6,947 nt of DNA from an uncultured bacterium (GCA_903938205.1 CAJACJ010000270.1:1-6947), one strand, 5' to 3'. Positions 1-6,659 are shown, numbered from the stretch's first letter. Numbers and translations are program-made. The notes: generated from the letters alone by a model not told the origin.

Positions 1-622
1 CGCCGCTGGTTTGATTCCACAAAATATCGCCGTCGCGCGCGCCTTTTGTTGTGCGAACAATGCGCCGCACACTATCGCCGGCGCAACTTAAGAAACCAGC
101 AAGTTGGCGCCCCACCATTCCAGTGGCGCCGCTGATGGCCACGGTTTTGGTGGAGCGACTTGGTCTTTCCGCGCCACGGCGCAAATCATTGAAGGTGCGC
201 GCGTGACGAAATTGAAATTGCCTATCAAGTTCGCCGCGAATAAATCCAGCGCCAAACCAACGGCCAAACGGCGGAAATGGCTCTTGATAATTCACGCAAT
301 CTTCCAGCGTGCTCTTTCCAGATTCAACCGCTTGAAAGCGATGCTCGTGCACCCATTTGTGAAACGGGCCCTTCTGCTGCGTGTCGCGAAAGCCTTTGCC
401 CGGCTCCACGCGGTCATGAATGGCGTGCCAGTGAATTTTCACGGGGCCTTTACGCAACTCAATCACAACCAGGCTGCCATTGGCAAGCGGACCGGAAGTG
501 CGAATCACCCGCGCATTTTCCCACGGCGGTATCAAGCGCGTCAGCGCGCCTTCACGAAAATGCCACGCCGACAATTCTTCGGCGGAGACGGGCATTTCAC
601 TTCGTTGATTCAATGTGGACAT
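1..622 (-). CDS. SRPBCC / TIGR01777-type epimerase fusion (5' part, cut by window edge)
   Basis: The visible 207 residues hold two joined domains. Residues about 15-140 form an SRPBCC (START-like ligand-binding) domain. Its signatures are IPPWE (31-35), the GPVKIHWHA strand (59-67), the QQKGPFHKWVHEHRF stretch (82-96) and STLEDCVNYQEPFPPFG (104-120). After a short basic linker, a Rossmann fold begins at about 160 with the dinucleotide loop GATGMVG (165-171). This order is the known long form of the TIGR01777 epimerase family (YfcH / SDR39U1-like), in which many bacterial members carry the SRPBCC domain at the N-terminus. The family is predicted to bind NAD(P); its substrate is not established, and the old name 'cell division inhibitor' is poorly supported. 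I chose the ATG at 622. No Shine-Dalgarno is visible, and Met10 (ATG at 595) is a possible alternative start. The rest of the epimerase domain lies beyond the left edge. The gene is divergent from gmhA. Confidence 0.9.
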   Translation of the reverse strand, partial: MSTLNQRSEMPVSAEELSAWHFREGALTRLIPPWENARVIRTSGPLANGSLVVIELRKGPVKIHWHAIHDRVEPGKGFRDTQQKGPFHKWVHEHRFQAVESGKSTLEDCVNYQEPFPPFGRWFGAGFIRGELDRQFQFRHARTFNDLRRGAERPSRSTKTVAISGATGMVGRQLAGFLSCAGDSVRRIVRTTKGARDGDILWNQTSG

Positions 623-733
623 GGAGGCGGCAAACTGTAGGTCAACTTTACACTTGAAGTTGAGCGTTGGCATTCATACAAATCACAAGATATTTCCAAA
701 GCAAGTGCGATGCGTTTGGCCCGCGCTCCGCAC

Positions 734-739
734 TATAAA
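734..739 (+). promoter_or_regulatory. possible -10 box upstream of gmhA
   Basis: TATAAA sits in an otherwise GC-rich stretch, about 112 bases before the gmhA start and in the same direction. No good -35 hexamer lies 16-18 bases upstream; the 17-base position reads TGCGTT. This is therefore only a candidate. The rest of the 228-base divergent gap (623-850) shows no convincing gene, RNA or repeat. Confidence 0.22.
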
Positions 740-850
740 ATGTGTGAGCTTTCCTTGCACAATTACAAACTTGCACTTCGCCGTAGCGACGCCATTGGAT
801 GCGAGAATGCGGAACACGCAATGTCAAAGTCCCCGTAGAATTGCGCACAC

Positions 851-1429
851 ATGGACCACTCCGCAATGATCGATCTGCGTTTGTCAGAAAGCCGCAAAGC
901 CGTTGAGGTATTAGCCGCGCAGAAAGCGCGCCTGGTCACGGCGATTGATTTGCTGACCAACACGCTGAAGGCTGGAGGAACGGTGTTCACTTGCGGCAAT
1001 GGTGGTTCCGCCGCGGAGGCGCTGCACTTGGCGGAGGAATTGACCGGCCGCTACAAAATAAATCGCGCCGCGCTGAGGGCTATTTGTTTGTGCGCCGACC
1101 CAACCGCGCTGACCTGCATTGCCAATGATTTTGGCTTTGAACAGGTGTTCGCGCGCCAACTGGAGGCGCTTGGACGCGCTGGTGATTTGCTGGTTGTGTT
1201 TTCCACCAGTGGCAAAAGTCCCAACTTGCTGCGCGTTCTAGAAGTGGCCAAGCGCCTGAACATGTCCACGCTTGGTCTTCTTGGCCGCGATGGCGGTCCA
1301 GCGTTGGCGCACTTCACGCATGCGCTTGTGATTGATGGCGTGGATGGCGGCGCCATTCAAGAGGCACATCAAATGATCATGCATATCTTGTGCGAAGCGT
1401 GCGAACACTTCAGCGCGCCTGTGCGTTGA
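851..1429 (+). CDS. gmhA: D-sedoheptulose-7-phosphate isomerase (SIS domain)
   Basis: This 192-residue single SIS-domain protein matches the GmhA family in length and motifs. GmhA converts sedoheptulose 7-phosphate to D-glycero-heptose 7-phosphate in the cytosol, the first step toward heptose for LPS or other glycans. Visible motifs are CGNGGSAAEALH (48-59), AEELTGRYK (61-69), the NDFGF motif with D93, the phosphate-binding loop STSGKSPN (118-125), GRDGG (145-149), and IQEAHQMIMHIL (169-180). By alignment to E. coli GmhA, the metal/active-site set H61, E65, Q172 and H180 corresponds to H59, E63, Q170 and H178, so it should be active. The start at 851 has no Shine-Dalgarno. An ATG at 866 (Met6) is equally possible, and a 6-bp inverted repeat (840-845 with 862-867) flanks the first ATG. 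The next gene follows 63 bases downstream in the same direction. No other heptose gene is in the window, so the end product is unknown; closely related SIS proteins can act on other sugar phosphates. Confidence 0.88.
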   Translation: MDHSAMIDLRLSESRKAVEVLAAQKARLVTAIDLLTNTLKAGGTVFTCGNGGSAAEALHLAEELTGRYKINRAALRAICLCADPTALTCIANDFGFEQVFARQLEALGRAGDLLVVFSTSGKSPNLLRVLEVAKRLNMSTLGLLGRDGGPALAHFTHALVIDGVDGGAIQEAHQMIMHILCEACEHFSAPVR

Positions 1430-1492
1430 TGGCTTTCACATGTCGCGTCTGACAGATCTTGTATCTACACTTTTTGCAACTACAAAGCAACA

Positions 1493-2836
1493 ATGACAAC
1501 TTCCAATCCATCATCTGATCATGCAACTAGCGATTCACACAATTCTTCAAGCGGTGCTTCTGCCGCGCGAACAGGATCACTCTTTGGAACCATCATGTGC
1601 CGCGCAATTGTTCCCGCGTGGTTGTTCACCGGTGCGTTGGTGAAATTGCTCGACGGCACGCCCGCGCTGCTGCCCAAACAAGTGCGCGGCGTCTACACAT
1701 GGATCGCCAAAATTGTTGGCATGGGCGCGGAAGCGGACTTGACGCGCTTCTTTGACATCGCACTTCGCGGAACAATTTCAATGGAATTCACGTTGGCTGC
1801 CGCCATGATTTTACTGCCGCGATTCAGCCGCGCGATCGCCGCGTTGGTGCTGACACTTTTTGTCGCCATTCTTGTAAGCGTGGTGATTTCAGGCGATGCA
1901 AGTTGCGGATGCTTTGGAAGCAAAGGCCCGCCACCTATCGTGGTGTTGATCATTGACGCCACAATGTTGGGGTGCGTGTTGTTGTTCAAGCCCAGGCGTC
2001 TAGCAACACAAGCCAAAAGAACTGGCGCGCTTGCGGGCGCGTGGGTTGCGGCTAGCGCGTTCGCGGTGGCAATCACTTTCGGTTTGCCCGCAAAGATGAT
2101 GGTGCAGGCGCAACCTATTGAAAACGCGCCGCCAACAAGCACAGCAACTGCCTCGACAACAATTCCTGCGCCAATGACAACGACAGCAACGAGTACGACA
2201 AAAACAAGCGCGGGCACTCCAACAATTCCTGCGCCAACGACTACGTCAGCAACGAGTACGACAAACACAAGCGCAACCACACCAACAATTCCTGCGCCAT
2301 CGACAACGACAGCAACGACTACGGCAAACACAAGCGCAACCACTCCCACTTCGAAGCAATTGCCAGCGCAAACTGCCGCAGATGTGACATCAAGCGCGTC
2401 ATCAAGCGCATGGCCAAAACCGCCTGCGCAATTACAGCCGTATTACATGCCGCAAGTAGAACAATGGGTTGGCAAGCCGCTGCGATCGCAACCATTGGCG
2501 GCGTTGATTCAACAACCGCTGCCCGCGAATTTGGAGCAAGGACGCTGGATAGTCATGTTCTTTCGAAAAGATTGCGACCACTGCCATGAGGTGCTTGAAA
2601 AACATTTCATGGTGAAACTGCCCGCGCCCACATTATTGATTTCCATTCCAGACACTAATCCCGCGTCGGAGTTGCCAAATCCGTGCACCGAGTGCATCGA
2701 GACGTCGTTCATCAAAGGCCCTGAATACGTTGTGGGAACGCCCATCTTGATGTCCATTGAGAATGGCATTGTGAAACGCGTGTGCATTGACTCGGAGAAT
2801 CGCGAAAGCTTGGAAGCGACGTTGCAGTTTCGTTAA
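1493..2836 (+). CDS. MauE/DoxX-like membrane protein fused to a periplasmic thioredoxin-like domain
   Basis: This 447-residue protein has four parts. A Ser/Thr-rich cytoplasmic tail (1-30) comes first. A membrane domain with about five hydrophobic segments follows (roughly 35-53, 94-109, 114-133, 148-166 and 179-197). A Thr/Ala/Pro-rich linker (about 205-315) holds three 21-residue repeats. The last part is a thioredoxin-like domain (about 320-447) with the redox motif CDHC (361-364) and the likely cis-proline in GTP (P417). The motif SCGCFG (137-142) after the third segment is typical of the MauE/DoxX-like family. Positive-inside signals (PRFSR at 109-113, KPRRLATQAKR at 166-176) place both SCGCFG and the thioredoxin domain in the periplasm. 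In methylamine users, MauE and the thioredoxin-like MauD are separate proteins needed to mature a disulfide-rich enzyme; here the two kinds of domain share one chain. I infer a thiol-disulfide relay, like VKOR- or DsbD-type fusions; its partner is unknown. A second pair, C398/C401 (CTEC), and C431 are also present. No Shine-Dalgarno is seen. Confidence 0.8.
   Translation: MTTSNPSSDHATSDSHNSSSGASAARTGSLFGTIMCRAIVPAWLFTGALVKLLDGTPALLPKQVRGVYTWIAKIVGMGAEADLTRFFDIALRGTISMEFTLAAAMILLPRFSRAIAALVLTLFVAILVSVVISGDASCGCFGSKGPPPIVVLIIDATMLGCVLLFKPRRLATQAKRTGALAGAWVAASAFAVAITFGLPAKMMVQAQPIENAPPTSTATASTTIPAPMTTTATSTTKTSAGTPTIPAPTTTSATSTTNTSATTPTIPAPSTTTATTTANTSATTPTSKQLPAQTAADVTSSASSSAWPKPPAQLQPYYMPQVEQWVGKPLRSQPLAALIQQPLPANLEQGRWIVMFFRKDCDHCHEVLEKHFMVKLPAPTLLISIPDTNPASELPNPCTECIETSFIKGPEYVVGTPILMSIENGIVKRVCIDSENRESLEATLQFR
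2159..2347 (+). repeat. three 63-bp in-frame tandem repeats encoding a Thr/Pro linker
   Basis: Three consecutive 63-base units (2159-2221, 2222-2284 and 2285-2347) each encode 21 residues starting TIPAP and rich in Thr, Ser and Ala (residues 223-285 of the MauE-thioredoxin protein). The 13-mer AATTCCTGCGCCA recurs exactly at 2161, 2224 and 2287. The units differ by scattered substitutions but by no indels, so the reading frame is kept. The stretch probably forms an extended spacer between the membrane and the thioredoxin domain. Copy number may vary between strains. Confidence 0.92.
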
Positions 2837-2874
2837 GTTGATAGACACGCACTCACGATCAGACGTTGGTTCAC

Positions 2875-2893
2875 AAAAAAATTGGCAAAGCCA
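2875..2893 (-). terminator. weak intrinsic terminator downstream of tilS
   Basis: Read on the minus strand, a short hairpin TGGC-TTT-GCCA (2893 to 2883) is followed after two bases by seven T residues (2881 to 2875). It lies about 67 bases past the tilS stop codon, in the gap between two converging genes. The stem is only 4 bp, so it may be inefficient. An outer pairing of AAATTG with CAATTT could add stability. No terminator in the plus direction is apparent in 2837-2959. Confidence 0.35.
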
Positions 2894-2959
2894 TTCGCGC
2901 GCAACGCGATGAACAATTTGCAATGCGATTGGATTTTCAAGAATTGAAAGCGCGCAAAC

Positions 2960-3952
2960 TTATATGCATGCGTTCAGCCGAACAGAATGCGCGCTCACGC
3001 TGAATGAATTTTTTCCAACTTGAAACACGCGCGGCTTACTCACGCGGTCACGCATGGCGGCAACCGCCGCTTCTAATTCGCGTTCGTTCGCTTCAACGTC
3101 AAAGCGCTTTAGCGCCGTGGCAAGAAGCGCGGGTCCATGCGCGCGCAACTGATCGCGCGGCCATGGACCAACTCCAGTCATGACGGCTTGCGCGGTTTTC
3201 TGTAGTAATCGACCACTTTCACGAAGGCGCCTGCCAGCGCGACTTGCGCGAACTGCCGCGCCTTTATGAATGGACTCAAGCACTGGAAGAATGTGCGCGC
3301 GGATGCGGGCGCGCGGCTTGGTCTGATCCGCATTCGTTGGGTCTTCTCGCCACGGAATTTCTGCATGCGTTAAGAGCGCGCGCAACTCTTCACGCGAAAC
3401 TTCTAGCAACGGCCGCAACAGAATCACGCCTGATTTCAATTTTCGACGCGCTCGCATTCCGCCAATCGCTTTTGGGCCAGCACCACGAGCCAAATGCAGA
3501 AGCATGGTTTCAAGTTGATCTTGCGCATGATGCGCCGTAAGAAGAGCAACAGCCCCCACTTTCAGCGCCGTTTGACTCAGCGCCTCGTACCTATGTTTAC
3601 GCGCGCGATCGGCAACTCCAGCGCCAGCCGCGGGATGAACTTGCAACATGCTGCACGGAACATCCATCCACGCAGCCAATCGTTGCGCGAATTCCGCTTC
3701 GCCCTGCGCCTCAAGGCGCAAATTGTGATTCACGGTGGCAAGACACATGTTCCACTGTCCACGGCGCAACACCGCCTTGGTCAACAGCGCCAACGCGGTT
3801 GAATCCGCCCCGCCACTTGCGGCAACGCAAATGGTTGCGCCGCGTGGAATTTCTTTCAACGCCTTGGTCAACACCGCCGCGCATTTGTGGCGCGAGGCTT
3901 TTAACAAAGCTTCGGCGAGCGGCGGAAATTCTGTTTGTTGTGCAGGCGTCAC
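2960..3952 (-). CDS. tilS: tRNA(Ile)-lysidine synthetase, short form
   Basis: TilS uses ATP to attach lysine to C34 of tRNA-Ile with a CAU anticodon, so that the tRNA reads AUA as isoleucine. It is normally essential. The 330-residue product has the N-type PP-loop SGGADS (46-51), a VNHNLR motif (74-79), HHAQDQLETMLLHLARGAG (141-159), PLLEVSREEL (181-190), and DPTNAD followed by RARIRAHILP (204-223), all characteristic of TilS. It is about 100 residues shorter than E. coli TilS and lacks a recognisable C-terminal TilS_C domain, so it resembles the compact form known from Aquifex. The start is a GTG at 3952; no ATG precedes the PP-loop in this frame, and no Shine-Dalgarno is evident. The upstream gene stops only 23 bases earlier, so the two are probably co-transcribed. 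Confidence 0.92.
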   Translation of the reverse strand: MTPAQQTEFPPLAEALLKASRHKCAAVLTKALKEIPRGATICVAASGGADSTALALLTKAVLRRGQWNMCLATVNHNLRLEAQGEAEFAQRLAAWMDVPCSMLQVHPAAGAGVADRARKHRYEALSQTALKVGAVALLTAHHAQDQLETMLLHLARGAGPKAIGGMRARRKLKSGVILLRPLLEVSREELRALLTHAEIPWREDPTNADQTKPRARIRAHILPVLESIHKGAAVRASRAGRRLRESGRLLQKTAQAVMTGVGPWPRDQLRAHGPALLATALKRFDVEANERELEAAVAAMRDRVSKPRVFQVGKNSFSVSAHSVRLNACI

Positions 3953-3975
3953 GCTTGCAATGTTAGTCGAGCACC

Positions 3976-4728
3976 TTACGCAACCGCGCGCATTGATCTT
4001 TGCTTGTCAGCGCTTGCCACTGGCGAGCGCGCAATTTCCTTTTTAGGTTCTTGCAGCGTGGACACAAGATGCGCCGGACTTTTTGCAATGCGACTTGCGC
4101 CAATTTCCTCGGCTAAACCATCGGCGCGATTGAACACGCCGCCACCCACCACAATCTCCATGCCTGGCAGCGCGTTCACGCCTTTGACCGAGTCAATAAT
4201 GGCGCGAATGCTTGGTGCGTCGCTTGCCGCCGATGCGAAGAGCACCAAGAAATCTGGTCGACGCTGATGAACTTCGCCCAAAATTTCGTCATGCGAAACG
4301 CCGCCGCCGCCAAATGTCACTTCAAAGCCAGCGGCTTCAAGCAAGTCCGCAGCAAGTTGACCGCCCAAATCCTCATTCTCATTTGGTCCGCAGAACAACA
4401 TCACGCGCTGGCCGTTGCGCTGCTGACGTTGGTAACCAAGTTGCAAATGATCAACCACATTGCGCAACGCGCGGGTTGCATAGTTGAAAGCCACTTGCTC
4501 AATTTGATCTTTACGTGAAAGTTTGTGCAGCGTCTCGTGAATGGGCCATGCCACGCACTCCGCCATAATTTCGCTTGACACTCCGCCAGCCAAGCCGCGC
4601 GCAATGATTGCGCGAACATCCTCGCGATTGCCTTCAATTAATTTTGGAAGAAGCCGATCGATAATCATGTCGGGTGCAAATTCGGCTTTAAGTTCTGAAG
4701 TTGAATTGATGTTCTGAGTTGCGTTCAT
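3976..4728 (-). CDS. stand-alone B12-binding-domain-like protein lacking the cobalt-ligand histidine
   Basis: The 250-residue product looks like the two-part cobalamin module of MetH, MtaC or CarH. A helical cap-like region (about 20-95) starts with a DRLLPKLIEGNREDVRAII-like helix. A Rossmann-like B12-binding fold (about 107-225) follows, with strand RVMLFCGPN, the AADLLEAAGFEVTFGGGGVS segment (126-145) and a VVGGGVFN turn (193-200). In the signature position, canonical DxHxxG reads ENEDLG (117-122), so Glu119 replaces the histidine that ligates cobalt in base-off/His-on proteins. It may bind cobalamin base-on, bind another ligand, or not bind at all. There is no DNA-binding, methyltransferase or mutase domain, so the role is unknown. 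I chose the ATG at 4728 because GGAAG lies 8 bases upstream; the frame is open further upstream (ATGs at 4764 and 4812), but without support. It precedes tilS by 23 bases and is divergent from ubiE. Confidence 0.75.
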   Translation of the reverse strand: MNATQNINSTSELKAEFAPDMIIDRLLPKLIEGNREDVRAIIARGLAGGVSSEIMAECVAWPIHETLHKLSRKDQIEQVAFNYATRALRNVVDHLQLGYQRQQRNGQRVMLFCGPNENEDLGGQLAADLLEAAGFEVTFGGGGVSHDEILGEVHQRRPDFLVLFASAASDAPSIRAIIDSVKGVNALPGMEIVVGGGVFNRADGLAEEIGASRIAKSPAHLVSTLQEPKKEIARSPVASADKQRSMRAVA

Positions 4729-4736
4729 GGTTGTGT

Positions 4737-4741
4737 CTTCC
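4737..4741 (-). promoter_or_regulatory. ribosome binding site deciding the start of the B12-like gene
   Basis: GGAAG on the minus strand sits 8 bases before the ATG at 4728. The two upstream in-frame ATGs (4764 and 4812) lack such a site, so this sequence favours the 250-residue product. Confidence 0.55.
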
Positions 4742-4846
4742 AAAGTGATTCGTGTAGACCTCATGTCGAGCGAATCGAGTTGCTTCACCGCGGCTCCGCG
4801 CGGCGAGAACAAATCGGATGCATGCGCACGCCATCGCCAACACTTG

Positions 4847-4876
4847 TTGATAAATGAATATCGGAACCTGTATCAT
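4847..4876 (+). promoter_or_regulatory. sigma70-like promoter for the ubiE cluster
   Basis: TTGATA (4847-4852) and TATCAT (4871-4876), separated by 18 bases, each match the -35 and -10 consensus at five of six positions. Transcription would start near 4883 and leave a leader of about 97 bases before ubiE. This is the best promoter-like sequence I found in the window. Confidence 0.5.
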
Positions 4877-4909
4877 GAGTTATGCGACACACAGCCCCTT
4901 ATTTCAGCC

Positions 4910-4926
4910 TAAAAACAGTGTTTTTA
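4910..4926. promoter_or_regulatory. perfect 7-bp dyad in the ubiE leader
   Basis: TAAAAAC (4910-4916) and GTTTTTA (4920-4926) form a perfect inverted repeat around a 3-base centre. It lies about 34 bases after the -10 box, inside the predicted leader. It could be an operator or a weak leader hairpin. The stem is too AT-rich, and no T-tract follows, for it to be a normal intrinsic terminator. Confidence 0.35.
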
Positions 4927-4967
4927 AGCATGACCTCGCGGCAACGAAATACACGGCAACTGACCGT

Positions 4968-4971
4968 AGGA
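4968..4971 (+). promoter_or_regulatory. ribosome binding site deciding the ubiE start
   Basis: AGGA lies 8 bases before the ATG at 4980. The longer in-frame start at 4854 would add 42 residues with no family resemblance and would begin upstream of the predicted transcription start, so 4980 is preferred. Confidence 0.55.
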
Positions 4972-4979
4972 TCAAAGCC

Positions 4980-5756
4980 ATGACAAATGCTGGTCCTTCA
5001 TGGACTCCAGATCAATTACAGAGCGACCCGCACGCCAATCCGCAAAAGGCGACGCGCGTGCAAAGCATGTTCAGCGCCATCGCGCCAAGTTACGACTTGA
5101 ACAATCGCATTCATTCATTTGGTTTGGATCAATCTTGGCGCAAGCGCACTGTGCGTGAAGTGTCCGCGCGCTTGGGTTCACTGCGCGACAAAAAAATTCT
5201 TGATGTGGCATGCGGCACGGGCGACCTCACGGAATTGTTTTATAAAGCTGGCGCTGATACCACTGGCGGCGACTACACGCCCGCTATGTTAGAGATTGCA
5301 AAGACCAAGTCGTGCAAGCACAATAATTCAAGCGATCGCATTCGCTATGTCAACGCCGACGCCACAAAACTTGCGTTTGAAAACGCGACATTCGACGCGG
5401 TCACGATTGCGTTTGGACTGCGCAATGTTTCAAGCCCCGATCAAGCCATCGCGGAATTTTTCCGCGTGCTTCGTCCAGGCGGCGTATTGGCCATACTTGA
5501 ATTTGATCAACCGTCATCAAAGTTTGTGCGCTTTTTTCACAACCTCTATACCGAGCGCATCATGCCGTTCACCGCGACACTGATCGCGCGCGATCGCTCC
5601 GGCGCCTACAAGTATTTGCCGCGCAGCGTGGCCACATTTCTTTCGCCACAAGGAATTGCTCAATTTGCCGCGGCTTCGGGCTTTGAAAACATCAAATGCC
5701 ACTCGCTGACATTTGGCACATGCGCCCTCACGCTGGCAACGCGTCCTCTCGTATGA
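4980..5756 (+). CDS. ubiE: demethylmenaquinone methyltransferase (UbiE/MenG family)
   Basis: This 258-residue class I SAM-dependent methyltransferase performs the last C-methylation of menaquinone (or of ubiquinone in organisms that make it). For a planctomycete-like host, menaquinone is expected, hence MenG function. Family marks are MFSAIAPSYDLNNRIHSFGLDQSWR (30-54, the UbiE N-terminal signature), SAM motif I LDVACGTGDL (74-83), the acidic residue in GGDYTPAML (D98), NADATKLAF (126-133), AFGLRNV (144-150), FRVLRPGGVLAILEF (161-175) and YLPRSVATFLS (212-222). The length is normal for the family. The start is set by the AGGA site upstream. The gene heads a tight plus-strand cluster, with the next start 9 bases after its stop, and is probably transcribed from the promoter at 4847-4876. 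Other menaquinone genes are not in the window. Confidence 0.92.
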   Translation: MTNAGPSWTPDQLQSDPHANPQKATRVQSMFSAIAPSYDLNNRIHSFGLDQSWRKRTVREVSARLGSLRDKKILDVACGTGDLTELFYKAGADTTGGDYTPAMLEIAKTKSCKHNNSSDRIRYVNADATKLAFENATFDAVTIAFGLRNVSSPDQAIAEFFRVLRPGGVLAILEFDQPSSKFVRFFHNLYTERIMPFTATLIARDRSGAYKYLPRSVATFLSPQGIAQFAAASGFENIKCHSLTFGTCALTLATRPLV

Positions 5757-5765
5757 TGAAATTCA

Positions 5766-6659
5766 ATGCCATTTGATTCGCTCACCTACGCGTGGAATCA
5801 CTCCGAATTGCTTCGGCCCGCGCTTGAAGGTCGCTTCGCCACCGACGCGCATTCTGGATGGAGCCGCCTTGACACCAGCTTTGACACGCTTGCGGAAGCC
5901 GTTCGTCCACTCACTGGCGCCATTGTGTGCGGCATTCATTGCGTCACTCTTGGCGTGTGCGTTCCACACGCGGACATCGCTGCGGCCGTCGCGCGCGATC
6001 CATTTCGACTTGTTGGTTTCGCAGGCATAGATCCACTTGCGCCTGATTGGAGTCAGCAACTCGCCGTCGCGCGCTCTTTCAACTTGCAGGGAATTTGCGT
6101 TTCTCCCGCGGCGCAAGGAATGCATCCATCGCATCCAACGGCTATGAAATTGTGGGAACGCTGCGAAGCCGAAGGTCGACCCGTGATCTCGTTGCCATTG
6201 GGCGCGTCCATTGGATCGGCTCCAATTGATTTTGGCCGACCAAGCGCGTGGGATGAACCGGCGCGGCAATTTCCAAAATTAAAAATTGTCATTGGCGGAT
6301 TCGGCTGGCCATGGACCGACGAATGCTTGGCCATGTTGACGCGGTATCCGCAACTGTTCACCGAAACTTCCATGTTGGTTGCGCGCCCTTGGCGATTGTT
6401 GCCGGCGCTGGCCGACGCGCAATCACTTGGAGTGCTGGAACAAATTTTGCCCGGCAGCGGATTTCCGTTTCACACGCCAAGCGCGGCTTTGCAAAGCATT
6501 TTGACTGTGAATCGCTGGGCAAACGAGGCTGGACCTCGTCTCAGTCCGGCGTCTCTGCGCGCAATCACGCAACGCAATATCTTTAACATATTGGGAATCA
6601 GCGCACCGCTGCTGGCACCCACCAATGTGACTTCACCAATTTCAGAACTACCACTTTGA
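5766..6659 (+). CDS. amidohydrolase-2 family protein with lost metal ligands (probable pseudoenzyme)
   Basis: The 297-residue product follows the amidohydrolase-2 (PF04909, ACMSD-like) pattern. Visible family blocks are LGVCVPHADIAAAVARDPFR (62-81), GFAGIDP (84-90), GICVSPAAQGMHPSHPTAMKLW (109-130), FPKLKIVIGGFGWPWTDE (169-186) and LPGSGFPF (228-235). All the usual metal-binding positions are changed. No HxH is seen near the N-terminus. The histidine of the 'PvllHtG' strand is replaced (PVISLPLG, 139-146). The histidine of 'iviaHlG' is Gly178, and the aspartate of 'GSDyPf' is Gly232. The fold may survive for a binding or structural role, because the reading frame is intact and the surrounding blocks are well kept. 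The start is 9 bases after the ubiE stop, which suggests co-transcription; there is only a weak GATGA upstream. Its function cannot be inferred; a link to quinone synthesis rests only on position. Confidence 0.75.
   Translation: MPFDSLTYAWNHSELLRPALEGRFATDAHSGWSRLDTSFDTLAEAVRPLTGAIVCGIHCVTLGVCVPHADIAAAVARDPFRLVGFAGIDPLAPDWSQQLAVARSFNLQGICVSPAAQGMHPSHPTAMKLWERCEAEGRPVISLPLGASIGSAPIDFGRPSAWDEPARQFPKLKIVIGGFGWPWTDECLAMLTRYPQLFTETSMLVARPWRLLPALADAQSLGVLEQILPGSGFPFHTPSAALQSILTVNRWANEAGPRLSPASLRAITQRNIFNILGISAPLLAPTNVTSPISELPL

Noticed and set aside
104..640. Plus-strand open frame of 178 residues at the left end
   Set aside because: It lies opposite the clear SRPBCC-epimerase gene, has biased composition and has no family resemblance.
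840..867. Inverted repeat ATTGCG / CGCAAT around the gmhA start
   Set aside because: Only 6 bp with a 16-base loop; such a match is expected by chance, so I do not call it a translational switch.
1693..2349. Long minus-strand open frame (218 residues) opposite the MauE-thioredoxin gene
   Set aside because: Its Val/Ala-rich repeats are the mirror of the Thr-rich codons in the 63-bp repeats; it has no start signal and no recognisable domain.
2895..2910. TCGCG / CGCGA hairpin in the convergent gap
   Set aside because: Five-bp stem with no adjacent T-tract in either direction; in GCGC-rich DNA such pairs are frequent.
4729..4812. Longer N-terminus for the B12-like protein (start at 4812 or 4764)
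   Set aside because: The added residues look random and lack a ribosome binding site, while the ATG at 4728 has GGAAG at good spacing.
5763..6269. Minus-strand open frame opposite the amidohydrolase-like gene
   Set aside because: It is a shadow frame; the plus strand carries continuous family blocks across the same bases.
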